64,000 bases of DNA. Origin: Cercospora beticola (lineage: Eukaryota > Ascomycota > Dothideomycetes > Mycosphaerellales > Mycosphaerellaceae). The translations under genes and the position numbers were made by a program. The DNA lies in NCBI RefSeq assembly GCF_033473495.1, contig NC_088937.1, forward strand, positions 2,356,001 through 2,420,000. Reading direction: 5' to 3'. Below are positions 10,106 through 21,700 of this stretch, piece after piece (within the stretch, counting starts at the first letter, position 1; each line of letters begins with the position of its first letter). The notes beneath the pieces are model-generated. The model did no database searches. It was given only the letters and a program-made list of their open reading frames with translations, and was not told the DNA's origin.

Positions 10106-10215
10106 CATAGATTTTGAATACTGAATTGATTATTCAAATTCAATTCAAATTCAGAGTTGAATTGAATATGAATCCGGTTTTTTGAATATTCAAATTCAAA
10201 TTCAATTTAGTTAGT
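10106..10215 (+). repeat. Left hAT terminal inverted repeat and subterminal repeats
   Basis: About 110 bp of AT-rich DNA is built from short direct and inverted copies of TTCAAATTCAA / TTGAATTGAATA. It contains TGAATTGAATATGAATCCGG (10158-10177), which recurs with one mismatch in the same orientation at 57851-57870. Subterminal arrays of this kind are typical transposase-binding sites in hAT elements. Unlike the DNA that follows, this stretch keeps many CA and TG dinucleotides. Confidence 0.75.
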
Positions 10216-11320
10216 AATACGGCCGAGGATAGTCCTTTGCTAAGATTAGTATAGTATAAACTTTTTAGAGAGTCTAATTTAGTAGTAATCTATATATAAA
10301 CTAGGCTTATAACGGAGAGATAGCTAAGGATATTAGGGTAGAGGTATATAGCTACTAAACTAAAGCGATTCTAACTCGATTACTAACTATATAGTAAGTA
10401 CTCTATTTATAAGACTTAGTCTCTAAGCTATTAGAATTCTTACTATTATTTATAGAGTCTCTAGATATAGAAGAGAAGATAGTATAGTATTAGGGCTCTC
10501 CGGTTATAACTCGTATCTTTATCGATTAATTAAGAGCTAATAATAGTATTATAATAGATAATAACTATTTACTAGTAGTAGATAATAACTAGCTTAATAA
10601 CGTTATTACTAGTTTAAGTAGTTATTTAGAGATAGAGGTAGTATATACCTTTAAGAAAGTATAGAGTATACTAGATTAGTAGTAATAATAAGAGTATAAA
10701 CTAGCTTATTTAAGATAGTAGTTATCTTAAATAAATCTAATTAATTAGAGGTACTAAATTAAGCTTCTAAACTTTCTAAAACTATAGTACCTTAAGTATA
10801 ATACGTCGCGTTCGAGGAGTTATTACTAGTAGTAGTAGTAGTACTAGCGCTAGTTTAGTAATAATTAGAGCTTATAGTATTACTATTAGCTATATATTAT
10901 ATACTATAAACCTAGTAGTAATTTAGAAAGTATTTACTTATAGTTTCTATATATTATTAAGGCGCTAGAAGAAGTAGAAAATATTATTATTAGTAATTAA
11001 GTTAGTAGAGATATTAGATAGTCGTAATAAACTTATAACTTTACTAAACTTTAATATACTTTAAGGTCTAATTTACGCTTATCTAAGCTTATCTATTAGC
11101 TCGGCTAGCGCTGCCGAGCTCTAATATACGAACTCTAATTCTCTATTTTAATTCTTTAATAAGTATATACTATAGTATCTACTACTAGAAAATAACTATA
11201 TATACTCTTTAACTACTATATCTATAAGCGAATTAAGGTAACTAAACTCGATAAATAATATAGAAAAAAGGCCGATAGTAAGAGACTATAAATTAATAAT
11301 ATACTAGTACTTATTAAATT
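10216..11320. other. RIP-mutated DNA, unassigned
   Basis: CpA and TpG are nearly absent from this stretch. I could not recover a convincing reading frame. It may contain the 5' part of the hAT transposase gene, since the matching 3' part is near the right end, but I found no motif to support this. A short GC-rich palindromic stretch occurs near 11096-11120 (AGCTCGGCTAGCGCTGCCGAGCT). Confidence 0.4.
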
Positions 11321-11527
11321 TAGGAGTCTAACCTATCTAGATATAGCGGAATAAAGTAAAGTAAAACTCCTCGAAGTAAGTAGTTAGAGAGGCTTAGATT
11401 TCTATCTACTATAAGCCTATAAAGAAATACTCTCTACTAAGAATTCCTAAAGCTTAAGATACTACTTACTCGAGGCCTAACTATTAGATAGAGAGATATA
11501 GTATCTATAGAATCTTAAATCGTAATA
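11321..11527 (-). repeat. Element D copy 1, left (3') LTR
   Basis: This 207-bp repeat closely matches 13434-13640 and is inverted relative to 15543-15749 and 18344-18508. Confidence 0.75.
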
Positions 11528-13433
11528 CTCCTTCTAATAGCCTATCTCTTAATAGCTAGTTACTTTCCTTAGTCTTATTCTCTATTATAGTAAAAGCTCT
11601 TACTTTATTTATATTTCTAAAAGCTAAGACTATACTTCTTATAGGTTCTAGATACTAATAGCTTAATAGTAAGTATCTCTTCTCTTAATATAGAGTATAC
11701 TACCTAGCTTTAAATAACTCTAAGTTATCTATTCTCTTTCTCTTTTATTATTATCTCTATATAGCTCTTATAGTATAAGCTAAATACTCTAATTCTCTTT
11801 CTAGTTTAGGTTACCTAAGTATCTCTACTTCTTTCTCTTCTAGAATAGAAAGGATATTATTAGATAATAAGTATAGTTAGATATCTATAGTATCTCTAAT
11901 AGATAACTAAGATTTAGATAGGCTACTAAGTAGAACTTAGATTCTATTCTTAGGTTTAACTACCTCTACTATTACTAGCTAGACTTCTCTTATCTTCTTT
12001 CTAAGTAATAGTAAGCTAGACTATACTTATAATATACTTTATAAACTTATTATTTAAAAGGTAAAGTACTACTATACTAGTTTTGTTCCTAATACTTTAT
12101 TATTCTTATACTTCTTCTTTAGCTCTTACTAGATAGCTTTTACTATTTCTTTCTCTAATACTATCTCTTTATTCTCTTTACTAATATAAAGCTAAATCTA
12201 GTAGATTGCTTTATAGTTTACTTTATTAGTTATTAGAGTAGATATTAAGGTCTTAATAGTTAAGTATAGGTCTTCTCTTTTAAGGAATATAGCTATTTTT
12301 CTAAACTATTATTCTAAGTTCTTCTTAAAGAGTACTAGATATAGTCTCTTTACTAAAGTACTATTTATTTTATTTTAATTCTATTTTGTTTTCTAAAGAG
12401 TTAACTTTAAATATATATATTACTAAGTTCTTCTAACTATAGCTAAGAAATAAATTTATTTTATATAGTAAACTAGGACCTATACTTAGTATTTAGTTCT
12501 TAGTATATATATAGGTAGAAATTCTCTTATACTAGACTATCTAGTAGAGAATTAACTATACTAAGACTCCTCTCTCTTAGCTAGAGCTTCTAGAACTCTA
12601 TCTTCTAAGTAGCTCTAGAGTAGATATTATACTCTAGGCCTTATATATAGTATATATATTAATAGCTAAAGGAGTATACCTCTCTAGTACTATCTAGTAT
12701 AGGAACTTTCTAGTACTACTATATTTATAATAAAGGTAGGTTTATAAATTCTCTTAATCTTAAGTATATTAGTTTATCTAACTAGGCTTCTAGAGCCTAA
12801 TTATCTAATCCTTTTTTAGATTCTAGAGATAGTAAGAGGTTTAGTTAGTCTCTAAAGTATTATTAGCTAATAGTAGGTCTCTCTAGAATCTATCTTATAA
12901 CTATTCTTTCTAAATATAACTTATCTAGTATAAACTAATTCTCTAGCTTTATAAGATTTTCCTTTAAATAGATAGTAAGTTCTATCTATATAGCTATCTT
13001 TAGGAGACTCTACTCTCTCTAATAGCCTAACTACTCTTCTAACTTTATCCTCTTCTACTTTCTAGTAGTAGAGAAATACTAGACTAACTCCTAGTATTAT
13101 TAGACTATAACTTTTATTTACTAAGTATCTAGCCTAAGTATCTTATAGAGTTTATTCTCTATCTTTATATAGCTATATAGTTTATTCTTCTACTTAGAAC
13201 TAATATATATTAGATATCCTATCTACTTATATATACTATTCTTTCTACTATCTAGTTTATACTCGTAAGACTACTCCTTTTACTTCTAACTCTTTTATAG
13301 CTTTAGATTCTACTATTACCTTTAAGTCTCTTACTAGAGTACCTTAACTTCTACTAGGAGTACTTACTATTATATCCTCTAGCTTCTAGCTTTCTAGCTA
13401 TAATATAAACTCGGGCTTATAATCTATTAAATT

Positions 13434-13640
13434 TAGAAGTCTAACTTATCTAGATATAGCGGAATAAAGTAAAGTAAAACTCCTCGAAGTAAGTAGTTAG
13501 AAAGGCTTAAGTTTCTATCTACTATAAGCCTATAAAGAAATACTCTCTACTAAGAATTCCTAAAGCCTAAAACACTACTTACTCGAGGCCTAACTATTAG
13601 ATAGAGAGATATAGTATCTATAGAATCTTAAATTATAATA
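13434..13640 (-). repeat. Element D copy 1, right (5') LTR
   Basis: This is the 207-bp partner of the left LTR. The primer-binding-like motif lies immediately to its left. Confidence 0.75.
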
Positions 13641-14850
13641 GTACTAAATAATATTTTCGAGTTCTAAAGCTTTTAAACTATTTCTAACTCTATATTAGGT
13701 TTATCTATACTAGGCTAATAACCTAAGATCTTACTAAGTAGAAGCTTAAGCTCGATCGAGATTTAAGCTTATTAGATAGTCTAGAGAAAAGTAATAAAGT
13801 AAAAAGATTTACTTAATTCTAATTAGTAAGATAGAATAGTAAGTTATATACGATAACTATCTAGAGAGGCAATACTTATTACTCGCTATATATAAAGAAG
13901 GTTCCTTTATTCTAGCTCCTAGAGTAATAGTTAGAGTATAGAGTAGTTATATCGCTCTAGAGTAGTCGCGTTACTTAAAGTCTTCTATATTACTTAAGAA
14001 GTTTAAAGTAGTCGCTAAGCTCTAGAAGCTAAGCGTCGCTTCTTTTTATATATAATAGTTCTATAACTTAGGCTAGCTAATTATAAACTATAATACTATT
14101 TCTCTTTTAAATAGAATCGTCTCGATTCTTTAAGTAAGCTTCCCGTTCTATATTTCTTTCGTTATCTCTTCTTCTATTATATTATAATAGTAAAGTCGTT
14201 TAAAAATAAAACTACTAAGGAACGAAAATAGAAGTTATCTCGAAATATATTAGAAGATAGTTTTATAATATCTATTCGGTACTATTACTATAAGAAGTCG
14301 AGGAAAGAGTATAGAGTCGATATTCGGTCGAGTCGGTATATAGAGTATACTTTATATAGTTAATTATATAATCTTTAAGTTACTCGAATTAAGTATAAGA
14401 AGATTCGCTAAGTATACTAGAAAATCGCTTAGAATTTAGAAGCTATAAAAGAGAAGAAGAATTTATTAATATAGAAGTTATTAGAGTATCGCGTAAAGGT
14501 ACGCCGGTTACGTAAGTAACTTTATATAAAAGAGGCGAAGGAAATCGAAGCGTAAGAAGTAAAGGTTATATCGATTATAGTAGTAAAGGAGATTAAGTTA
14601 CTAATAGAGAACTCTATAGCTCTAATTCTTCTCGACCTTCTAGAAAACTTACTTCTACTAGTAGATAGGCGCCTCTAGCTAAGTCTCTAGATATAGAGCG
14701 TAATAGATAGTATACTATAGTAGGTCTCTAGAGAGAGTTCTATTCTAGAAGCTAGTAATAGTTCCTAAAGTTACTTACCTAAGCTACTTTCTAGGTTTCT
14801 TAAGCTATTTTATAAAAGCTTATAGTATTAAGAGGTTTAGTCTTATAACG
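13641..14850 (+). pseudogene. RIPed reading-frame relic with a coiled-coil stretch
   Basis: Reading through RIP-type stops, about 14400-14640 in plus orientation gives a basic, helix-prone segment (IKEKKNLL..KLLEYRVKVRRLRKQLY..KEAKE). It resembles the Leu-Arg-rich coiled-coil proteins often found within ascomycete repeats. Another frame around 13870-14030 is open over a shorter distance. I cannot name the element. Stops are TAG and TAA only, as expected from RIP of CAA, CAG and TGG. Confidence 0.35.
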
Positions 14851-15542
14851 CGGAAGTTCTCTAGTTCTACTTATCTACTAGTAATCGTTTTAATCTTTTT
14901 ATTCTTAGGTTCGTAAAACTTCTTAAAGTTCTTATAGTAGTTTACTAGATAGTATAGTAGTTCCTAGGTATTATTAGATTCTAGATATCCTTTCTACTTA
15001 ATAAGGTATTTATTGCTATCCTATTCTCTAATTTCTTCGACTTTATACTTATTTTCTTCTTTAGACTTAAAGTAAAAGGTTTCTTAGTATAGAGTTTCGG
15101 CGTCTATAGGTTCTAATAATAATACGTAGAATACCGAGTAGATCTTTATATCTTTTAGTAACTTAAGTCGATAGTTAACTAGTCCTCTAACTTCGTTAAT
15201 TAAAAATAGTCCGACTTTAATATAATCTAACTTCTTACTTTTCCTTCTTATTTTTAGATTTTTAGTAAGAAAGTAGACCTTATTTCTCTTTTTAAGCTAA
15301 GGTACTATTTTTCTTTTATTTTATCTAGATTTAGCGATTATTTTCTATAAGTCTTAGATTCGGTTCTTAAGTTAGTTATAGATATCTTTTATATATTCTA
15401 TTATAACTATTACTCTTTTAGCTTAGAGATAACTATATAGGTTTCTAAATAAGTTCGGATTTCGTCTATAATTTATAAAGAATAGTATAGCCTATATAGT
15501 CTCTAATTTATAGTTATTAAGTACTATTTATACTATAGGAAG
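14850..15542 (-). mobile_element. Fragment of a second chromodomain Gypsy element (3' pol end)
   Basis: On the minus strand, at about 15060-14910, the frame reads YKVEEIRE*DSNKYLIK*KG followed by YLESNNT*E. Restoring Trp at the TAG codons gives the chromodomain pattern. This is the C-terminal targeting module of chromoviral integrases. The sequence differs from the chromodomain of the three full-length Gypsy copies, so it comes from another family. The rest of the element is missing: the fragment meets element D copy 2 at 15543 and unassigned DNA on the left. Confidence 0.6.
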
Positions 15543-15749
15543 TATTACGATTTAAGATTCTATAGATACTATATCTCTCTATCTAATAGTTAGGCTTTAG
15601 GTAAGTAGTATCTTAGGCTTTAGGAATTCTTAGTAGAGAGTATTTCTTTATAGACTTATAGTAGATAGAAACCTAAGCCTCTCTAACTACTTATTTTAAA
15701 GAGTTTTACTTTGCCTTATTCTACTATATCTAGATAGATTAGACTTCTA
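15543..15749 (+). repeat. Element D copy 2, 5' LTR
   Basis: This 207-bp sequence is the inverted match of the copy 1 LTRs and is followed directly by the primer-binding-like motif. Confidence 0.75.
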
Positions 15750-17195
15750 AATTTAATAGATTATAAGCCCGAGTTTATATTATAGCTAGAAAGCTAGAAG
15801 CTAGAGGATATAATAGTAAGTACTCTTAGTAGGAGTTAAAGTACTCTAGTAAGAGACTTAAAAGTAATAGTAGAATCTAAAGCTATAAAAGAGTTAGAAG
15901 TAAAAGGAGTAGTCTTATAAGTATAAACTAGATAGTAGAAAGAATAGTATATATAAGTAGATAGGATATTTAATATATATTAGTTCTAAGTAGAAGGATA
16001 TACTATATAGCTATATAAAAATAGAGAATAAACTCTATAAAGTACCTAGGCTAGGTACTTAGTAAATAAAAGTTATAGTCTAATAATACTAGGAGTTAGT
16101 CTAGTATTTCTCTACTACTAGAAAGTAGAAGAGGATAAAGTTAGAAGAGTAGTTAGGCTATTAGAGAGAGTAGAGTCTCCTAAAGATAGCTATATAGATA
16201 GAACTTACTATCTATTTAAAGGAAAATCTTATAAAGCTAGAGAATTAGTTTATACTAGATAAGTTATATTTAGAAAGAATAGTTATAAGATAGATTCTAG
16301 AGAGACCTACTATTAGCTAATAATACTTTAGAGACTAACTAAACCTCTTACTATCTCTAGAATCTAAAAAAGGATTAGATAATTAGGCTCTAGAAGCCTA
16401 GTTAGATAAACTAATATACTTAAGATTAAGAGAATTTATAAACCTACCTTTATTATAAATATAGTAGTACTAGAAAGTTCCTATACTAGATAGTACTAGA
16501 GAGGTATACTCCTTTAGCTATTAATATATATACTATATATAAAGCCTAGAGTATAATATCTACTCTAGAGCTACTTAGAAGATAGAGTTCTAGAAGCTCT
16601 AGCTAAGAGAGAGGAGTTTTAGTATAGTTAATTCTCTACTAGATAGTCTAGTATAAGAGAATTTCTACCTATATATATACTAAGAACTTCGCACCTTAAA
16701 TACTAAGTATAGGTCCTAGTTTACTATATAAAATAAATTTATTTCTTAGCTATAGTTAGAAGAACTTAGTAATATATATATTTAAAGTTAACTCTTTAGA
16801 AAACAAAATAGAATTAAAATAAAATAAATAGTACTTTAGTAAAGAGACTATATCTAGTACTCTTTAAGAAGAACTTAGAATAATAGTTTAGAAAAATAGC
16901 TATATTTCTTAAGAGAGAAGACCTATACTTAACTATTAAGACCTTAATATCTACTCTAATAACTAATAAAGTAAACTATAAAGCAATCTACTAGATTTAG
17001 CTTTATATTAGTAAAGAGAATAAAGAGATAGTATTAGAGAAAGAAATAGTAAAAGCTATCTAGTAAAAGCTAAAGAAGAAGTATAAGAATAATAAAGTAT
17101 TAGGAAGGAAACTAGTATAGTAGTACTTTACCTTTTAAATAATAAGTTTATAGAGTATATTATAAGTATAGTCTAGCTTACTATTACTTAGAAAA

Positions 17196-17351
17196 TATAA
17201 TAGCGAAATCCTAGAGCTTTATTTCGTTATCTCTCGGCTAAAAAGGCATAATATCCGAGCTTAGTAAGTACGGACAGCTCTAGGTTATAAATCTTTAGTA
17301 TATTACTACGTAACCTAGGCATTACGTAATATTATATAACCTGCTCTTATA
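17196..17351. repeat. Element E LTR, left
   Basis: This 156-bp repeat is nearly identical to 17714-17869. The differences seen are mainly C/T or G/A, as left by RIP. Confidence 0.8.
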
Positions 17352-17620
17352 ACTATCCCCTTCCCTCGGAAGGCGACGCCCCGGTACTAAGCCCGGATTA
17401 CGTACTTAGAGGCCGTAGTATATTACGTAACTAAGAGTACTTACTAAGTTATATTAACTCTAAAGCGATAGGTAAGGGACTACGGAAGTATATAGGTCGC
17501 ACGCGTGCGGAACCTAGTTACGTAATACGAGCACGTAATAAGGCAAATCTATAAACGTCGCCTAGTACTAAAGTATTTAGCCTTAGTATATATACCGACG
17601 TAATTTTAACTCCGCTTTTT

Positions 17621-17684
17621 AGCTCTAAGCGAGGATCGAACCGAAGACCTCGGATATACCGAGCTACCGACCTCGGCCGAACCT
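17621..17684 (-). other. tRNA-like segment with B-box motif in element E
   Basis: Read on the minus strand, the sequence contains GGTCGGTAGCTCGGT, similar to an A box, and about 25 bp further GGTTCGATCCTCG, a close match to the RNA polymerase III B box (GGTTCGANNCC). A full cloverleaf cannot be folded convincingly by eye, so I call it tRNA-like and not a tRNA gene. Confidence 0.4.
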
Positions 17685-17713
17685 ATAGTAGAACCGTTAA
17701 GCTCGGATATTCT

Positions 17714-17869
17714 TATAATAGCGAAATCCTAGAGCTTTATTTCGTTACTCCTCGGCTAAAAAGATATAATATCCGAGCTTAGTAAGCACGGACAGCTCTA
17801 GGTTATAAATCTTTAGTATATTACTACGTAACCTAGGCATTACGTGACATCACGTGACCTGCTCTTATA
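17714..17869. repeat. Element E LTR, right
   Basis: This is the 156-bp partner repeat. It ends in CACGTGACCTGCTCTTATA, where the left copy has the RIPed form ending in AACCTGCTCTTATA. Confidence 0.8.
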
Positions 17870-18343
17870 GAAAAAAGATAAGGGAAGCCTAGCTAGTAAT
17901 AGTAGAAATAGTTAAACTTAAGAATAGAATCTAAGTTCTATTTAGTAGCTTATCTAAATCTTAGTTATCTATTAGAGATACTATAGATACCTAACTATAC
18001 TTATTACTTAATAATATTCTTTCTATTCTAAAAAAGAAAGAAGTAGAGATACTTAGGTAACCTAAACTAGAGAAAGAATTAGAGTATTTAGCTTATACTA
18101 TAAGAGCTATATAGAGATAATAATAAAAGAGAAAGAGAATAGATAACTTAGAGTTATTTAAAGCTAGGTAGTATACTCTATATTAAGAGAAGAGATACTT
18201 ACTATTAAGCTATTAGTATCTAGAACCTATAAGAAGTATAGTCTTAGCTTTTAGAAATATAAATAAAGTAAGAGCTTTTACTATAATAGAGAATAAGACT
18301 AAGGAAAGTAACTAGCTATTAAGAGATAGGCTATTAGAAAGAG

Positions 18344-18508
18344 TATTACGATTTAAGATTCTATAGATACTATATCTCTCTATCTAATAGTTAGCCTTTA
18401 AATAAGTAGTATTTTAGACTTTAGAAATTCTTAGTAGAGAGTATTTCTTTATAGACTTATAGTAGATAGAAACCTAAGCCTCTCTAACTACTTATTTTAA
18501 GGAGTTTT
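18344..18508 (+). repeat. Element D copy 2, 3' LTR, truncated
   Basis: The first 165 bp of the LTR are present, and the remainder is replaced by the Gypsy 1 LTR. The missing end is not found beyond 32100, so a simple insertion does not explain the junction. Confidence 0.7.
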
Positions 18509-18703
18509 TATAAGAGTAGAATATAGTAATATATTAAGCGCCTCTAGACTCCCTATCTAGAGATATTAAGAATAATTCTTGCCTCCTTCGTTTATATACG
18601 TTCTATATACTTTTATCCTACGCTAAGTATAAGTAGTACTAGCCGTTATACCTTAACGCCTAATAAGCTACGCCTCTCGAGCTATATACCTCTAGCTCTT
18701 ATA
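18509..18703 (-). repeat. Gypsy 1 LTR, left (3')
   Basis: This 195-bp LTR has ends TATAAGAG / CTCTTATA, the RIPed form of TG...CA. Confidence 0.85.
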
Positions 18704-21700
18704 ACTATCTCCTCTCTCTAATAGAGCTACTTTAGCTCGTAAAGAAGACTATATATTTTCTATCGTCTTAGTATAGTATCTAGTATATTCGTACTACTTC
18801 TTACGTATATAAATATTAAGTCGAGCCTTAGTTCGTAGCTAGTTACTATATAGTAACTCTCCGTAGTAATAGGCTTATTAATAGTACGTACTATTAGCGC
18901 TCGCGCTATAAGGCGCCGGTATACTATAAATTCGTTATATACTCTTCGTATATTTTCTCTATTAACTATCTATATTTAGTAAGCTCTTTATATCCGACTC
19001 GTACTATATACTTAACTATCTAGTACTACTCTCGTACGCGACCTATAAGTAATATACTTCTAAGAAGAGCTACTACCGCTCCCGCTACTCTAGCTACTAA
19101 CCGTCTCTCTTATATAGTAGACGATCTACCGAAAGCAAAGGACGATAACTACTAGCGCTACCTCCTATACCTTATAGATCGTAAGTCGCGTAGTTCGTAT
19201 ATATATCGTATACTTCGAGTCTACTAACTCCTTATACCTAGCCGTCGAGCTACGCTATAATAGCGATATAAAGCTCGGCTAGTAGCTAAACTATATTCGC
19301 TATAGTAAGTCTAACTATAAGTATATCTATATTACTAATCTAGACCTTATAAAGTAGGCGTAGCGCGCGCGCTACTACCGCCGCCTACTATATATAAGTA
19401 GGCGCGCCGTACGCCTCTAGTAGCTCCGCTGCTACCTCGATAATATAGGCGAGACTATCGCTACTACTCTTAAGCGCCTATAGAGTAACTCGGGCAAGTC
19501 CGCCGGTATCTTCTCTATACTAAAGAAGGCTAGTAAAACGCTAGCTACTAGTATACCTTCCGCTAACGAGCTCGTAGCGATAAGTATAGGCCTCGCTATC
19601 TAACGTAGTATATTCGAGCTAGAGTACGAGGTATATCTTATATCCTACTAGTCGCTTACTTGTCTCGTATAGTACTAATTCGTATAATAGAAGCTCCGCC
19701 TACTTAGTACTTCTAGCGAGGCTCTAGACCTCGCCGTCGCCTCTACCTATTCTAGCTAGTCTACTTAGGACAAGAGAGAGCTCTCTAAGCTCGAGGTAGA
19801 TAATAAGAAAGAGAGTAAGAAGGAGGATAATACTATAGACGTAGGCGTAGGCGGCGAGTAGCCTACGGGCCTTATACTCTTCTTCTACTAGGCTCTTATA
19901 GTACTCTTACGTTTCGCTAGCTCTAAGCTATATACTTCTATTGCGCGTAGTATACGCTATACCTATAGGTACTATAAATAAATGCCTTCTTTCCTCTTAT
20001 AATATTTTAGTTTTCTAAATTCTTATATCTTAGCGATACTTATATCTTAGCAATACTTAGCGTTTAGAATTCTTAGAATTTTCCGCTATTCTACTAACTA
20101 CTAGTATTACTATTTCTTCCGCGGTTTCGCCTTATATATAGGTAGCTTAGTTTCGCGCTACGCCTCGAATATATTAAGTGCCTCGTAATTTCTAATATAT
20201 TCTACTAGCTCCTAGGTATTATATTCCTCTAGCTACCTACGCTATTAAACTAGGTACTTCTTTACGCCTTTCTCTATATAGCTTTCTAGTATCCTCTCGA
20301 CTTCCTATTCGCCTTACTCGTCTACGAGTAGTAGGCTAGTATCCTACGTCTCGCCGCCTTACTAGAGTTCTAAGAGAGATATATAGAAGATATTATAAAT
20401 CTACGAGCTAGTTAGTAGAGCTAGGCAGTACGCTTGCTTTCCGACTACGTTAATAACCTTAAATAGTCTAGTAAATTTGTCCGCTAGCTTCTTCGATAGT
20501 ACTTTTAACTAGAGGTTCTTTATAGATAATAGGACTAAGTTACTAACTTTAAATTCTATCGGCTAGTACTTCTAATTAAAGTACTTAGCCTAAGATTCGC
20601 TTACTTATTACTAGCGCTTAGTTAGCTCTTCGTAGTTCTACTTTAATCTTTCTATAGTATCCTTCGCTACTAGTATCTCTCTCCGAAGAAGCGCGTCTCG
20701 AGCTTCGCCTATATCTCTCTTATACGTTTCTATAGAAAGGTCTAGATTAAACCTATATACTACTCGAAATAGCGATATCTTAAGCGTAGTATTCGCGCTA
20801 TTATTATACGCGAATTCTGCTAACGATAGGATAGACGCCTAGTCGTCCTATCGCTCGCTATAATAGATATATAGATACTACTTAAGCGTCTAGTTTACGC
20901 GCTCGGTTTAACTATTAGTCTACGAGTAGAATATAGTACTTAGCCTACGTTTTATATACGTCTCGTAGTAGAAGTCTAACTAGAACTAGCTAGTAAAGAC
21001 TAAGCCTCTATCGCTTATAATACTAGCTAGTATGCTATATAGTCGTATTACCTTATTAATTAGGATATCTATAAGCTCTATACTAGTATAGCGCTTTATT
21101 ATTCGGACGAAAGTTACTATCTTCGAATAACGATCTACGATTATAAGGATCGCGTCGAAGATATAGCCGTTCTACTTACTAGATAGAAGATCCGTAATAA
21201 AGTCTATAGATAAATCCTTCTAAGGATAGTTAGATAGCGGGAGCGTAGCTATTTTACTATAGGAGCGATAGCGCCTCGCTTTTGCTTTCTAATAGCTACT
21301 ATACTACTCGACGTACTACCTTACGTCGTTACTAACCTCCGGCTACTAGTACTTCCGCTTAACTAACTCTACTATCTTATTCTTACTAAAATAGCCCGCT
21401 AGGATATCGTCGTAGTATATACGGATTACCTACGTCTATAATACTAGGTCGTTCGGTAGGTATAGGGCCTCTTCCCGGTATATATAGCCGTCCTTAATAG
21501 TATATTTCTCGCTCGCTATACCTTCGCGTTCGGCCTACTTATATAGTACTTTTGCTTTCGGATCGAGCTATACTAATATAGTAGTATACCTAACAATTAT
21601 ATCCGAGACGTTAGTATACGGCTACTCTTATATAGTAATAGCGCTAGCGACTCGTAAGAGTAGAGTAAAGCTAAACGGACGAACCGAATAGTTAGCTACC

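Larger units (their letters stand above)
11321..13640 (-). mobile_element. Non-autonomous LTR element D, copy 1 (2320 bp)
   Basis: Two 207-bp direct repeats (11321-11527 and 13434-13640) flank 1906 bp of RIPed internal DNA with no recognisable polyprotein. A primer-binding-like motif (complement of GGTTATAAGCCCGAG) lies at about 13410-13427, next to the right LTR, so the element points left. The same internal sequence recurs in inverted orientation at 15750-18343. LTR ends read TATTACGA...GACTTCTA, consistent with RIP of TG...CA. No 5-bp target duplication is visible, so the flanks have probably been rearranged. The size and lack of coding capacity suggest a LARD/TRIM-like non-autonomous family mobilised by Copia enzymes. 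Confidence 0.7.
17196..17869. mobile_element. 674-bp TRIM-like LTR element E with tRNA-like internal sequence
   Basis: Two 156-bp direct repeats, 17196-17351 and 17714-17869, both start TATAATAGCGAAATCC and end CCTGCTCTTATA or a RIPed variant. They enclose 362 bp that is too short to encode anything. A perfect 5-bp target duplication GAAAA lies at 17191-17195 and 17870-17874. The element sits inside element D copy 2. It keeps more CA/TG and GC than its surroundings, for example CGCACGCGTGCGG near 17491, which suggests later arrival or weaker RIP. A tRNA-like promoter motif lies in the internal region on the minus strand. Orientation is unclear. Confidence 0.8.
15543..18508 (+). mobile_element. 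Non-autonomous LTR element D, copy 2 (interrupted and truncated)
   Basis: The left LTR is 15543-15749 (207 bp). The primer-binding-like motif GATTATAAGCCCGAG follows at about 15758-15772, so the element points right. The internal region is the inverted match of copy 1. The right LTR begins at 18344 but is cut at 18508 (165 of 207 bp) by the left LTR of Gypsy element 1. The internal region carries the 674-bp element E. Subtracting E and its duplication leaves about 1915 bp, close to the 1906 bp of copy 1. Confidence 0.7.

Noticed and set aside
17621..17684. Functional tRNA gene
   Set aside because: A B-box and an A-box-like motif are present but a proper acceptor stem and cloverleaf could not be drawn.
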